37,545 nucleotides of DNA from Rachicladosporium sp. CCFEE 5018 (Eukaryota; Ascomycota; Dothideomycetes; Cladosporiales; Cladosporiaceae): the NCBI GenBank assembly GCA_002077045.2, contig KZ111168.1:1-37545 (forward strand), read 5' to 3'. A model generated the notes under the pieces. That model searched no databases and was not told the origin of the DNA. It saw nothing but the letters and a program-made list of their open reading frames with translations. Positions 11,035-21,451 of this stretch are shown one piece after another. Made by a program: the position numbers and the translations under genes. Numbering within the stretch: the first letter of the stretch is position 1; each line of letters begins with the position of its first letter.

Positions 11035-11745
11035 CGTTGCTATTCGTCGATGGCCGATCAGGTAGGTTGTACGTTGCGTGGGAGGGAGGAGAGGGTGCCT
11101 TAATGGGACGACCTTCCAAGAGATGACAAGGCTGATCTGGATTGCTGCCTTGTTGTCTTGACCGGTATAGGTGAGGCGTTTGTGTGTTAGTCAGTGGCAT
11201 GTGAGCTCATTGCATGTGACAAGACCCCGCAGCTGCGGACAGACTTCAATGCAGCGGTGACAACTTTGCGATCAGGCCCCTCTCGAGTCCATATCCTTCG
11301 CTCTCTACTTGTCACCGGACTTCGTCGCGAGACCTTCGTCGAAGTGGAAAGGACAGAGCATGGCATGTCGATGGAATGGAACCGCATTTAGCAGAGTGCG
11401 CGTGATTGTTGATGAGCAGTCGTTGGTATCAAAGGAGAGTCTCAATTTTCCGACACTACCTGAGTACCACTTAGAAAGATTATCCCTTCTCCTCCTCTCC
11501 TACCACGTTCGCCTCTCCAAAAGCCCGAAAGCTCCTGTGCTACTACAAGCGCATCTGAAACATTAGAGATTACCCTAGCCTCCGTGGGAAAGAGCAGGTC
11601 TGTCAAGTGTGCTTCCTCTGACCCATCTCACAATCACCGCAGTCTCGTGCTTCGCTGCAACGGGTGAGCTGAACAAAGCATTACCGACCTTGCAGACTTC
11701 TGGAGAAGCGTGGGGATTGTGGGGCGTCTGTCGCGGCTCAGGACA
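11035..11745. other. Divergent promoter region, atg3 and oxygenase
   Basis: About 710 bases between divergent starts. A pyrimidine-rich stretch occurs near 11487-11515 upstream of the oxygenase. The open frames (11187-11387, 11194-11391, 11309-11566) are mutually overlapping and unsupported. Confidence 0.4.
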
Positions 11746-13101
11746 ATGAGATCGTTCAACGATACCGAAGACATAGATGGGCGTTCAGCGAATGCAAAGG
11801 ACCAGTCGCCCGAGTCCATCCCGATCCTCGACTTGTCCTGGGCAGATGACCCCACGAAGAAGCCTGAATTGTTGACTCAACTGCGGGCAGCACTATTCGA
11901 CGTAGGCTTCCTGTACATCTCGAATCATGGCGTCACGCCAGCTATAGTATCTGAGCTGGCCGACCGCTTGCCCAGCCTCTTTGGTCTACCTTCAGAGGAG
12001 AAAGCTCGCCTGAGCAAGCTGAATAGTCCACATTTCCTAGGGTACTCTGGCTTCGCTGAGGAGACGACTTTAGGCAAACAGGACCAACGAGAGCAATTTG
12101 ACTTTGCCACTGAGCTGCCGGTGGTCTGGCGAGAAATTGGTGACTCGGAGAACGCTCAGTTGCGGAATGCTCAGTCGAGGCACGCTCGGTCAGAGCACGC
12201 TCAGTCAGGGAACGCTCATTCAGAGAAAGCTCAGTCAGAGCATTCTCAGTCAGGGAACGCTGGGTTACAGAACACTCAGTCGAGGAACGATCAGGCTCGC
12301 GACTTCACCCAGCTCTACTGGCGTCTACGAGGTCCAAATCAGTGGCCTCAAAAGCATTCGCTACGCGGCTTCCGCGCAGCACTCGAAGACTATCATGATG
12401 CATTGGCACAGCTGTCTCATAGATTCGTGCACCTTATAGAGGAGGCTTTCGAGATACCTGTCGGAACGTATGACCATCTATTCGGTAAAGAGACGAGACG
12501 CGACTCTCCACAAGGCGGACGATCGCCTATATTTGATGGAGACGACGGCGGCTTATCGTGTTTACCTCCACAACATCGTTTGAAGCTCCTTCGGTACCCG
12601 CCATCTTCAGACTCGGCAGCCCAAGGCGTAGGTGCACACAAGGACTCTTCCGGTTGGCTTACCTTCCTCTACCAGCATGGTACGGGACCTGGTCTCGAAG
12701 TACTGTCCTCCATCGGCGCCTGGCTGTCAGCACCTCCGATCCCAGGCACGTTCGTGGTCAACTTTGGCAACGCGTTCGAGGCCGCGACGGAGGGAGCTGT
12801 GAAAGCTACCGTGCATCGCGTCGTTAGCCCTGGTCCTGGTGACGATGTGCGATACTCGATACCTTTCTTCATGGGCCTGCCGCTTGATGTGACAGTAAGT
12901 GAGATCCGGGCGATCATCCCCGAGAAGGTGCGGCGGATGCGGAAAGACGCAGACTCACGGGCGAAGACCGAGATCTCGACTTTCCTGGACCCGAGATGGG
13001 ATAGCCTAGGTGAAAGCCAGCTCAGAAAATGGATCAGAAGCCATCACGACGTCGGACTGAAGTGGTACGGACAAAATGTCGTTGACTACTACACTTTCTA
13101 A
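11746..13101 (+). CDS. 2-oxoglutarate/Fe(II)-dependent dioxygenase (isopenicillin N synthase-like fold)
   Basis: Intronless gene for a 451-residue non-haem iron oxygenase. The N-terminal DIOX-N domain is visible (IPILDLSWADD, ALFDVGFLYISNHGV, LPSEEKARL, FLGYSGFAEE). The double-stranded beta-helix carries the Fe ligands His298, Asp300 (AHKDSSGW) and His357 (TVHRVVSP), and the 2-oxoglutarate-binding R369-x-S371 (RYSIPFF). Residues 136-185 are an insertion of about ten tandem pentapeptides with consensus [NH]-A-Q-S-[RGE], placed between FDFATELPVVW and the conserved WRLRGPNQWP, so probably in a surface loop. ATG 11746 is the first in frame; the frame upstream opens only with GTG. The substrate is unknown; relatives act on secondary metabolites, gibberellin-like or flavonoid-like compounds. 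No cluster partner is adjacent. Confidence 0.92.
   Translation: MRSFNDTEDIDGRSANAKDQSPESIPILDLSWADDPTKKPELLTQLRAALFDVGFLYISNHGVTPAIVSELADRLPSLFGLPSEEKARLSKLNSPHFLGYSGFAEETTLGKQDQREQFDFATELPVVWREIGDSENAQLRNAQSRHARSEHAQSGNAHSEKAQSEHSQSGNAGLQNTQSRNDQARDFTQLYWRLRGPNQWPQKHSLRGFRAALEDYHDALAQLSHRFVHLIEEAFEIPVGTYDHLFGKETRRDSPQGGRSPIFDGDDGGLSCLPPQHRLKLLRYPPSSDSAAQGVGAHKDSSGWLTFLYQHGTGPGLEVLSSIGAWLSAPPIPGTFVVNFGNAFEAATEGAVKATVHRVVSPGPGDDVRYSIPFFMGLPLDVTVSEIRAIIPEKVRRMRKDADSRAKTEISTFLDPRWDSLGESQLRKWIRSHHDVGLKWYGQNVVDYYTF
12151..12300 (+). repeat. 15-bp coding minisatellite, about 10 units
   Basis: Ten in-register 15-bp units, consensus AACGCTCAGTCAGRG with substitutions but no indels; the last two are more diverged. 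Each unit encodes one pentapeptide: NAQLR, NAQSR, HARSE, HAQSG, NAHSE, KAQSE, HSQSG, NAGLQ, NTQSR, NDQAR. The unit is a multiple of three, so copy-number change would not break the oxygenase frame. Confidence 0.95.
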
Positions 13102-13345
13102 GCGCCGTGTAACCACAACAAAGACAACGGAACCGGAAATCTCGAGGATTCCACGCTCGTGACACTGCTCGTATATACTGCACTGCGATAACGCATTGAT
13201 GTCAGGGCTTTATGAGCGAATTGATGGAAAGGTGGATATCCTCACCAACAGCGTAGGAACGAGTATACTCTCGCGGCGCTGCATATAACAGCTTTCTCCC
13301 TCGTGGTGCATTACTGAGCAGTGCGCTTCCTTCGTCGCCCGCATG

Positions 13346-14739
13346 CTACAATACAAGACCTACCGCCACCATCACCACCAGAATAACCGTGCCACTCACA
13401 GCCAATCTCCCACTTCCTGATGTCGTCTGCGTAGCCGGCGTGGGCCCGTTATAAGTCGTCGTTGCATTACCTCCTGCCGATGTCTTCACGCCCCCGAACG
13501 CAATCTTGAATACCCAAGCGTACTGATCCGCGGCCTGCACAGCATCGCTCACAGTGATCTCAAGACTACCATTTGCCATCAGCTGACTCGGCACAACGGT
13601 GCCAGACATGTTGCCACCCACGACCGTGATTTGGTCGCCAGGCACGTACGGTACCGGCGAATCGAGGACGAGTGTCGCATTCGGTGCGTATAGTGTGGTG
13701 ATGTAAAATGCATCCGTGTTTTGAGTGAAGCGCACAGCCTGGCCCTCTTCGGGTGTGATGAACCAATAGGTTGTATTGAAAATCGCCTCGCCGTGGGTTT
13801 TGATCCACTTCCCTGCTGCGCGGAGGTTGCGCTGCTCGACGTCGATGATCGTGCCATTCGCCGTGGGTCCAACATCCAGCAAGAAATTTCCGTTCTTCGA
13901 TACCATGTCGACGAGACTGGTCACGATACCTGCCGGACTGAGATAGGCGTCCTCGGGCGTGGCGCGGTTGTAGCCGTAGCTGAAAGGGTCCATGCCGAGA
14001 TTTGACTCCCATTTGCGGACTTGGACTGCATCGTAACGCGCGTATTCGGGAGTGTCGTAGTCGCCTGGCAGACCGCACCGGTTGTTCATGACGACTTGCT
14101 TCCCTTCTTTGGCAGCGTTGTTGAACCATTCGGCTGCCCACATGGCTGTCAAGTTCGGGCCACCAATGTCGCAGAACATGATCTCGGTGCCCATGTTGCT
14201 CAAGGTGCGCATCTCAGGCAGGATGACATCCGGGACGTAGTCATCGACTTCAACAAAGCCTGTGTAGGGTAATGTCTCATTCGTGTAGGGGTTCGACGCA
14301 TTGCCGCCCGCCCAGGCGTTGAAGCCGTACTCCTTGTAGGCTGGAGAGTACCATTCGGGAAGCGAGAAGTAGGTTCCCTTGTGAAGATGGGGTTGATAGG
14401 TATCTGCGGCATCAAAAAGCTCCTGTAGCAAATTTCGATGCGGTGGCAGCGCTACGCTGGTGCGCTTCGTGACATTCGCCGGGAGGTCGAAGATGGCGTA
14501 GCCGTCGTGGTGTTTCGAGACTTGTACAAAGTAGTTCGCTCCAGCGTCGGCAAAGAGGTCGACCCAGTCTTTGGGCTCGAACGCCGAGGCTGTGAACTCG
14601 GGGATGAAGTCGTCGTAGACGTGGTTGGGCCCGAAGGTGGCGAGAGCGTATTCGTAGATCTGATCTGGCTTGCCTGGACCGGAATTCTGGTCTTTCCAGA
14701 ACCACTCCGCATAAGTTTCGTTCTTCCCAACGTTCCCCC
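13346..14739 (-). CDS. GH29 alpha-L-fucosidase with GPI-anchor signal, 5' end lost in gap
   Basis: Family GH29 retaining alpha-L-fucosidase, which releases terminal fucose from glycans. About 464 residues are visible; the signal peptide and start are missing because the gene runs into the N run. Diagnostic segments are FGPNHVYDDFIPEFTASAF, DAGANYFVQVSKHHDGYAIF, HKGTYFSLPEWYSP, EIMFCDIGGPN (the Asp fits the family's nucleophile position), RKWESNLGMDPFSYGYNRAT (its Glu is a candidate acid/base, inferred), and NGNFLLDVGPTANGTI. A beta-sandwich C-terminal domain follows. The protein ends in a Ser/Thr/Gly-rich linker and a hydrophobic tail (LAVSGTVILVVMVAVGLVL) with no residues after it, the pattern of a GPI-anchor signal. 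This predicts a plasma-membrane or wall-linked enzyme rather than a freely secreted one. It is convergent with the oxygenase, with 244 nt between stops. Confidence 0.93.
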
Positions 14740-14839
14740 NNNNNNNNNNNNNNNNNNNNNNNNNNNNNNNNNNNNNNNNNNNNNNNNNNNNNNNNNNNNN
14801 NNNNNNNNNNNNNNNNNNNNNNNNNNNNNNNNNNNNNNN
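14740..14839. other. Assembly gap of exactly 100 N
   Basis: A run of 100 N, the conventional size for a gap of unknown length. It truncates both flanking minus-strand genes: the 5' end of the fucosidase and the 3' end of the arrestin gene. Missing parts of two genes plus an intergenic region cannot fit in 100 bp. Any frame reading across the Ns is an artefact. Confidence 0.99.
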
Positions 14840-15561
14840 GTATCCGGCACCTCACTGGCTTGTATCCGCTTCACAGTCGTCTCGACCAGCCTCAACTCCA
14901 CTTTGCCTAGTTTCAAGCCCTTCTTCAGCGGGCTGAGCTCAACATCTGCAGTGATAGACGTGCCGAACACAATCGCATCTGAAGGAATCGAAATGCTGTA
15001 GCTGATCTTGTTCGCCCAGATATCCGCATTCACCCTACTCCGCGTCATCTCCATGCTGTCTGCCCCAAGCGTCCTGACAATCCGGATGTGCTCCTGTGCC
15101 ACTAGATCCTTCGCATTCCAGCCTGGCCGTGAGACACTTGCATGCAGATGATACACGATGAACGTTTCCTTCAGCCCCTCTACGCTTTCAGGCATGGAAG
15201 GCGAGAGCTCGAACTCAAACGGCCACTCTATGCTGCCAGCCTTGACCTTGTGCGAGCTTTCTATTCCTAACTTCTGCTCCTGGTTCCAGAAGACCCGCTT
15301 GTCTGTGACCTCGCCAGCGCTCATGCCACCCATGTACCACCACGAGATCCTCCGTTTGCCTTCCAGTCGCACCTTTGGCCGCAAGATGCTCATGGGCTCT
15401 GTGGCTGTGAAGCGCACCACCCCAGTGAGCTTGATTGACTGCGCCTCATGCTCGCTGCCGGCGAAGACTATAAAGCGCGTGTCTGGAACAATCTCGAGGG
15501 TCGCTTTGCTACTGCGGCCGTTACTGCTGCTGCCCGGGTATGACCGCGGGGTTGGCACCAT
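14840..15561 (-). CDS. Arrestin-domain protein (ART/CreD/Rog3-like), 3' end lost in gap
   Basis: Fungal alpha-arrestin, an adaptor that brings a HECT ubiquitin ligase to plasma-membrane transporters. About 240 residues are visible, comprising the arrestin N-domain and the start of the C-domain: LEIVPDTRFIVFAGSEHEAQ, LTGVVRFTATEPMSI, IEWPFEFELSPSMPESVEGL, YHLHASVSRPGW, then VFGTSITADVELSPLKKGLK. The PPxY motifs that normally bind the ligase would lie in the part lost in the N run. I start at ATG 15561. Upstream the frame stays open back to a TAG at 15658-15656 that coincides with a good acceptor, and a GTACGT donor lies about 60 nt further up; the exon before it contains no in-frame ATG, so this is probably a 5'UTR intron. 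Confidence 0.87.
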
Positions 15562-16571
15562 ATTGGGCGCAGGAAGTCCTGGTCGTCCGGGCCAGGAGAT
15601 GTAGGATGAAGGGTCCGCCAGGTTGACCTTCCTGTCGCCAAATGTCCAGGCAGGCTAGTATGTAGTCCAAATCCACGTTATGTAGAGATCGAACAGCCAG
15701 ATGTGACGTACGAAGATAGATACTTTGCTCGTGAGAGCACGAATGCACAAGCTAGAGAGGTATCCAACTTTTTAGGGCGACCAAGATATCACCGCAGATC
15801 TAACATGTGTCTCACATCAAACCCTTTCGCCGTCAGATCCCACCAAACCGCATATGATACCCACTACCGCAAATGCCACCCTCAAACAGTAGCCCCATAG
15901 AATAAGCTTATCGCAACTTCGCCCCACGCGGCGTAGAGTGACGTGCTCCTAATCGTGAACTTTACGCGAAGCCCTTGCATAAGGCGAGAGGGTGCGGCTG
16001 CTACCGATGCATCTACTTTACCCAGAGTTTCGTGGGAGCATGGCAATGGTCGTCGCGTTCAGGTACGAAGTGCGCGGGATCAGGCACTTCTGTGGCTTGG
16101 ACTGCCTCCTCGAGATGAAGCAAGCAGAGGACTAGACTGTCATACGACCATACAGTACCACAGGGCGAAACAACGATCCGCGCTGTCCAATCGGAGGGCA
16201 GTCTACCACCATGCCGAGGACGGCCCGACAGAGTCGGCAGCCATGATTAGACTTCATTGTAGGCATTGCTTGTACTCAGAGCGAGAGCCTCCTGCAGCAC
16301 AATGCTTGACCCAACGAGCCCTTGCGCATTATCGTGATATCGGTCGAAATCGGGTGGTTTCAAATCCTCCTCACGCTTCCCTAGAGGGATGGTAGAGGAA
16401 ATTTTGGTGGCGATATAGTGCTGTCCAATTACCTGATACGCCACGATCATAACGTCCAATTCATTCCAATGATACATGATGGTCCAACGATGATGATGCT
16501 CGCTACTCATAGTCAATGCGCCGTCTCGCCATTCCAATGCCCGGCCTGTCGATATGAAGTGAACAGTACGA
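15562..16571. other. Intergenic region, about 1 kb
   Basis: Contains the upstream region of the arrestin gene, including a likely 5'UTR intron (GTACGT to ACTAG, roughly 15656-15711), and the 3' flank of the creC homologue. Open frames at 15943-16395 (+) and 16247-16669 (-) have no family features. No RNA gene or repeat seen. Confidence 0.4.
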
Positions 16572-18548
16572 TTAAGCTGCGCTCGCCCCAGCACTCGAAG
16601 CAGTGTCCTCTTGCGGACCCTCCTTTGGTCTGTCCCATTCGCGGATATGTGCTGTATCACTGCCAGCAAAGCCTACATTAGGAGACCAAGGCGAGAACTT
16701 ACCACTGTCGCAACTCGTGATGATACAGCCCTCCTCGAACCCCAGCCAAGCCACCGGGTGCTCGTCCACAATCTTACTCATGACGGGCGGCAGTGTACTC
16801 ACACTAGCCTTGCCCTGCACAGCGACTTGCACCACTTCCTCGGGCTCAGCCTCCAGCGAAGCGCCTTCGACGACGGTGCTAGCATTTGAGCTCTTCACGG
16901 TTGATGTGGTCTTTTCTCGGTTGAGTGGTGCTCCCGCGACACTACCGCGAGGTCGCAAACTCATCGCTTTTGGACGACCAAGCATGCCGACGCTGAAGTC
17001 CCAGAGTAACAAACGGCAGTCATCGCCGACCGAGCCAAAGCGATAGTTCCGTTCATCACAGCGCCACGGATCGAACTTCACATCCCGCACCCAGCTTTCG
17101 TGGCCTACACATCTTGCGACAATCGCCTGCTCTGCGAAAGACCATATGGATACCAAGTCATCCTGTCCGCCAGTAAGAACGTACCGCCCATCTGGCGACC
17201 ATGTCGTGGTATTGAAGCCTCCGTAGTATGATCGTGTTGAGAAGACCACACGCTCCGAGATGTAGTCCAGGATCGTCAAGACACCAGTGTCCGTGACGAT
17301 GGCGAGATGTACAGCATCTGGACTGAATGCAGTGCAAGTGATCTTCCCAGGTCGGCAGTGCCAAACTGCGACAGGATTCGTCTTTTGGTTCCGCGAGTGG
17401 ACTGACTTCTTGACACGGAACGGCGGTTTTGGTGTGGTGCCGTTGCCGATTTCTGTCGGTGAAGCGTCTTCAGGCACGAAGTCGGCGTCTTCCTTTTCTT
17501 TGTCGTAGACTACTAGGTCGCCATTTGCATGGGATGCAAGGAAATAGTTCTCTTTGTTTGGCAGCCACCAGAGGGATGTCACGGGTGAGTTGTTGATCAT
17601 GCCGTTTTTGTTCAGACGTGCGTACTTTTGCGAGATGGGCTCGTACCAGATGATGTCGCCTGTGTTGAAGCCGAGCACGAGGTCCATGTGAGCGGAAGAC
17701 TGCGTATGCTTGTTCACATCGTGGCAGGTTGCATGGGCTTTCGTGAAGAGGACTTTAGTCAAGTTCTCGGTTTTGTTCTCGGGTGATGCCAGGTCTAGCC
17801 ACATGAACGCGCGGTTGACATTGGCGAAGGCGTACACACCCTCTGGCGCATGATCTGCTAATCGCTTGGCGATCGTCTCATGTGGGATGACACGCGACAC
17901 GAAAGACGAGTTCGATTTGACGATGTTATTCTTCGGTTTGGATCGCTCGTCCTTCTTCTTGCCCTTAACAGGTAGAGGTGCAAGCGCGGGGTTGCTGTCG
18001 CCGAACGAAGGGGTGCCGTTGTAGTAAGCGGACGAGCCGAAGCCGTTGCTGATCGATCCGGCATCGCTCTTGGGACTTTGCGTCTCCTCCTCTATACTCT
18101 GTATGTTGTTCGATCGTGTGCTCTGACCTGTGATTGTGCGGAAGAGGTTATGTGAGGGTGCCTTCCTCGATGACAGCACCACAGTCGACAGCTTGGTCCC
18201 AGCAGTGGCTGGCGCTACGGTCGTCGCAAGCGGGTTATTGTTCGGCTGCGGCGCATCGCTGGGATGTGGAGGCGGTGTGGCGAGAAGCAAGTCATCGCGC
18301 AGGTGATATGTGCCCTCACCTACGACAAGCTGGTACTCTGGTCCGGTGGGGTGCTTGAGGATGTTGTTCGTCTCGAGTAGTGCGCCGCCTGGAGCGCCTG
18401 TGTAGAGCTGTCCATTCGGGTATCGAGGTGGAGGGGGCAGGACGCTATTGGCGCGGTGTCAGCATAAGAGGTGTCCTACATGAGGCATCTGTAGCTGGGA
18501 GGCGGCGTGCGGGCTACGACGCAAGGAAGCCGACGTTACCTACAACAT
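16572..18548 (-). CDS. creC: CreC-type WD40-repeat protein
   Basis: Homologue of CreC, which in Aspergillus partners the deubiquitinase CreB in carbon catabolite repression and transporter turnover; related to animal WDR20. Three exons, 18548-18544 (5 nt), 18444-16703 and 16651-16572, encode 608 residues. The first exon is just ATGTT before a GTAGGT donor; the 99-nt intron ends GCTGAC...CAATAG, and joining restores the expected start MFVLPPPPRYPNG. Further signatures are VVGEGTYHLRDDLLLATPPP, LVLGFNTGDIIWYEP, then WD repeats including VTSLWWLPNKENYFLASHAN, TTTWSPDGRYVLTGGQDDLV, SWVRDVKFDPW, RFGSVGDDCRLLLWDFSVG. The last intron (16652-16702, 51 nt) contains no stop and is a multiple of three; splicing gives SCDSAHIREWDRP, the conserved terminal WD strand. 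It shares a 514-nt divergent promoter region with gem1. Confidence 0.94.
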
Positions 18549-19062
18549 GGTGCAGCTGGAGGACTTGTTGTTCGTATGATTGCTCGTGTGTATCAGGTAT
18601 TTCGCATTGCAGCAAGCTGTCGGTGTTGAGGGCTGCTACTAGCTGTATGCACCCTTACAGATCATGCGGTCTGTATCGTCAAGTCCGGGTCATGTCGTAG
18701 AAGGTGCAGCGGCGCAAGATGCTGATCATCGCTCCTCCACCTTTCGACGAGCGCCACTGTGGGGGAAGAGGCTAAACGCATCGCTGTGAGCAGCTCTTCC
18801 GAGCATTGATCAATGTGTCTTGTAGTAAATCGTAAGCCTTAGCTTGGCCGAGCATTCTGCTCCTACTGGATTAACTAGCAGCATATACAAGTCGATGCTG
18901 TACCTTGATCACAGTGACCGAGGGACACAAACCGTCAAGGATAGACTCCAGGGCTTCCGTCACCCACGTGTGCATGTGGAGCACGTGGCGCGAGAGTGGG
19001 GTGCATGAGGTGTTTGAGCCTCTAGCCCAGCTCCGATAGAGCGACATGGACCTGGTCTGTTG
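18549..19062. other. Divergent promoter region, creC and gem1
   Basis: 514 bases between two divergent starts, both of which sit on extremely short first coding exons. A near-palindromic pair of CACGTG motifs lies at about 18964-18984, plausible E-box sites for bHLH factors such as Pho4- or SREBP-type regulators. No other motif recognised. Confidence 0.45.
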
Positions 19063-21042
19063 ATGGCTACAGGTATGCCGGCTGCTCCTCACGCTACATC
19101 ATCCCGCCGCTAATCCGGTCGCATAGTTCGAATATGTATCGTCGGCGACGAAGGGGTCGGCAAATCGTCAATCCTGACATCGCTCGTCAAGGACACCTTC
19201 ATCACCTCCCCTCTCCAACCTATATTGCCACCTATAACACTCCCGCCCACTCTAGGAACACCGGAGAATGTCACCACGACGATTGTTGATACTTCATCGC
19301 TCCCGCAGAACCGCGACGTGCTGCGAAAGGAGGTCCGCAAGTGTGATGTCATTCTCCTGGTGTACAGCGACCACTACAGCTATGAACGGGTGGCACTGTA
19401 CTGGATGCCATACTTCCGGTCGCTGGGGGTGAACGTACCAATTGTACTATGCGCGAGCAAAAGTGACCTGGCCTCTGCGAACAGCAGTACAGCGCAAATC
19501 GTGGAGGAGGAGATGCTGCCTGTGATGGCGGAGTGCAAGGAGATCGATAGCTGCATCCGAGTCAGCGCACGAGAGCATTTCAACATCAACGAGTGCTTTT
19601 GGCTCGCGCAGAAGGCTGTCACGCATCCGATTGCACCGATATACGACGCCAAGGAGAATGCATTGAAGTCGGCTGCGGTGGAGGCTCTGAAGCGGGTATT
19701 CTACCTGAGTGACAAGGACCAGGACGGTGTGCTGAATGATGCTGAGCTGCACGACTTCCAGCGGAAGTGCTTCGAGAAGGACATTTCCGCCGATGACCTG
19801 ACAAATATCAAGCGGACAATCCAACGATGGTCGCCAGAGAGAGGGGATGAGGTCGAGCTGGGCATAGATCTTTATAACTTCTTACTGTTGCATAAGATAT
19901 TTGCTGAGAAGGGCCGACACGAGACGATCTGGATCATCCTGCGGAAGTTCAATTACTCCGATAGCTTGTCGCTCAAGGACAGCTTCTTGCACCCGAAGTT
20001 TGATGTACCCCCTTTCGCGTCTGCCGAGCTCAGTCCTGCTGGCTATCGCTTCTTCGTCGATCTCTTCATTCTACATGATGCAGATAATGACGGAGGTCTG
20101 AGCGATACAGAGCTAGCTACCTTGTTCGCGCCCACGCCTGGCGTTCCAGCTTCATGGACAGACTCCAACTTCCCACACTGCACGGTAATCAACACGTCCG
20201 GCTTCGTCACACTGCAAGGCTGGCTAGCGCAATGGAGCATGACCACATTTGAGGATCCGAAGACAACACTCGAGTACCTTGCCTACCTCGGCTTCGAAGC
20301 TTTCCCCGGCAAGACATCCACCTCTGCACTCAAACTTACAAAACCCCGACGACGGCGTGCAGGCAAGTCGCCAAGCCGCACTGAGTCCGTAGACCGCACG
20401 GTCTTATTCTGTTACCTGCTAGGCGCTCCAGGATCCGGAAAGTCTACTCTCCTGAATGCCTTCCTCAACCGCCCCTTCAGTGCAACCTACAACCCTACAA
20501 TCAAGCCGCGCACGGCAGTGAACTCGGTCGAGCTACCGGGCGGTAAGCAGGTACATCTGATACTGTCCGAGCTTGGCGAGCTTGAACCCGCCGTACTCGA
20601 AAACCCGCAGAAGCTCGACTCTTGCGACCTCATCGCCTACTGCTACGACTCGTCAGACCCTGACAGCTTTGCGCATGTCTCGTCTCTCCGCTCTAAGTAC
20701 TCTGTACTTACGTCAGTACCGTCGATCTTCATCGCCACGAGAGCTGATCAGGACAGAGTAGTGCAGCGAGCTGAAGTCCAGCCAGACGCCTACTGTGAGT
20801 CATTAGCTATGAGCAAGCCACTCCATGTAAGTGCGCAATGGAAGAGTATCGGAGAGGTGTTCGTGCAGGTCGCGGAATTCGCGACGATGCCAGGGATGGG
20901 TATGCCGAAGATAGAGGACGAGGATGACGGCGTGCAGTGGGTCGGGTTGATGGCTGGGGTGGGTGTAGCGGTCGTCGGTATTGCTGCAGGTGTCGTTATG
21001 TGGAAGAAGTTTGGAGGCCTGGGAGGTGGTTCCGGGACGTGA
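19063..21042 (+). CDS. gem1: Gem1/Miro, mitochondrial Rho-like GTPase
   Basis: Tail-anchored outer-membrane GTPase that, in the family, regulates ER-mitochondria contacts and mitochondrial inheritance. Two exons, 19063-19072 (10 nt) and 19127-21042, encode 641 residues. The 54-nt intron has GTATGC, GCTAAT and CATAG signals; joining gives MATVRICIVGDEGVGKSS, the family's usual start. The order is GTPase 1 (P-loop at 10-17, SKSD in place of NKxD), EF-hand 1 near 198-210 (DKDQDGVLNDAE), a ligand-mimic helix region, EF-hand 2 near 320-332 (DADNDGGLSDTE), GTPase 2 (GAPGSGKST near 437-445), and a C-terminal transmembrane helix (GLMAGVGVAVVGIAAGVVMW) followed by KK and a Gly-rich tail. Length is normal for fungal Gem1, and all domains are intact. 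Confidence 0.97.
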
Positions 21043-21451
21043 CAGCATGAGTCTGATGTGGAAGCGGCTCAGCTATGACCGGATGTACAATACCCAACTC
21101 GGAAGGTGTAAGATAGGATGTATAGTATACTTACGCGACGCTGATCTCGTCGGCGGGACCCGATATCAGGATTGATGCTCAGCCCATACATCGAAGAACT
21201 CAGTCACGCAACAGTGTTCATTTGATGGCACTGACTCTCAAGTTCAATGTCCTCTGTGCGCGATGATCGAAATGGTGCCTGAGTAGGGAGGACTTGAGCT
21301 TCTTCAGCCGAGGCTTCCAATGTTGTCACTTCACGTCGCCCAGATTGAGCCGAGAGAAGCCGCATCTTGTCAAGGAATGCGACAACAATTTCAGAACTAC
21401 ACATTATTCTAATCTCTCACGATGTAGTCTCGACTCCCCAACACCGAAACA
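21043..21451. other. Intergenic region upstream of the E1-beta gene
   Basis: About 410 bases between two plus-strand genes. It includes gem1 3' flank and the promoter of the dehydrogenase subunit gene. No clear core promoter element or repeat seen. Confidence 0.35.

Noticed and set aside
8138..13101. Possible secondary-metabolite cluster (dehydrogenase plus 2-oxoglutarate oxygenase)
   Set aside because: They are separated by atg3, and no synthase, transporter or pathway regulator is present; two oxidoreductases alone are not evidence.
14412..15001. Open frames crossing the N run
   Set aside because: Frames through N bases are artefacts; the real genes on each side are different proteins.
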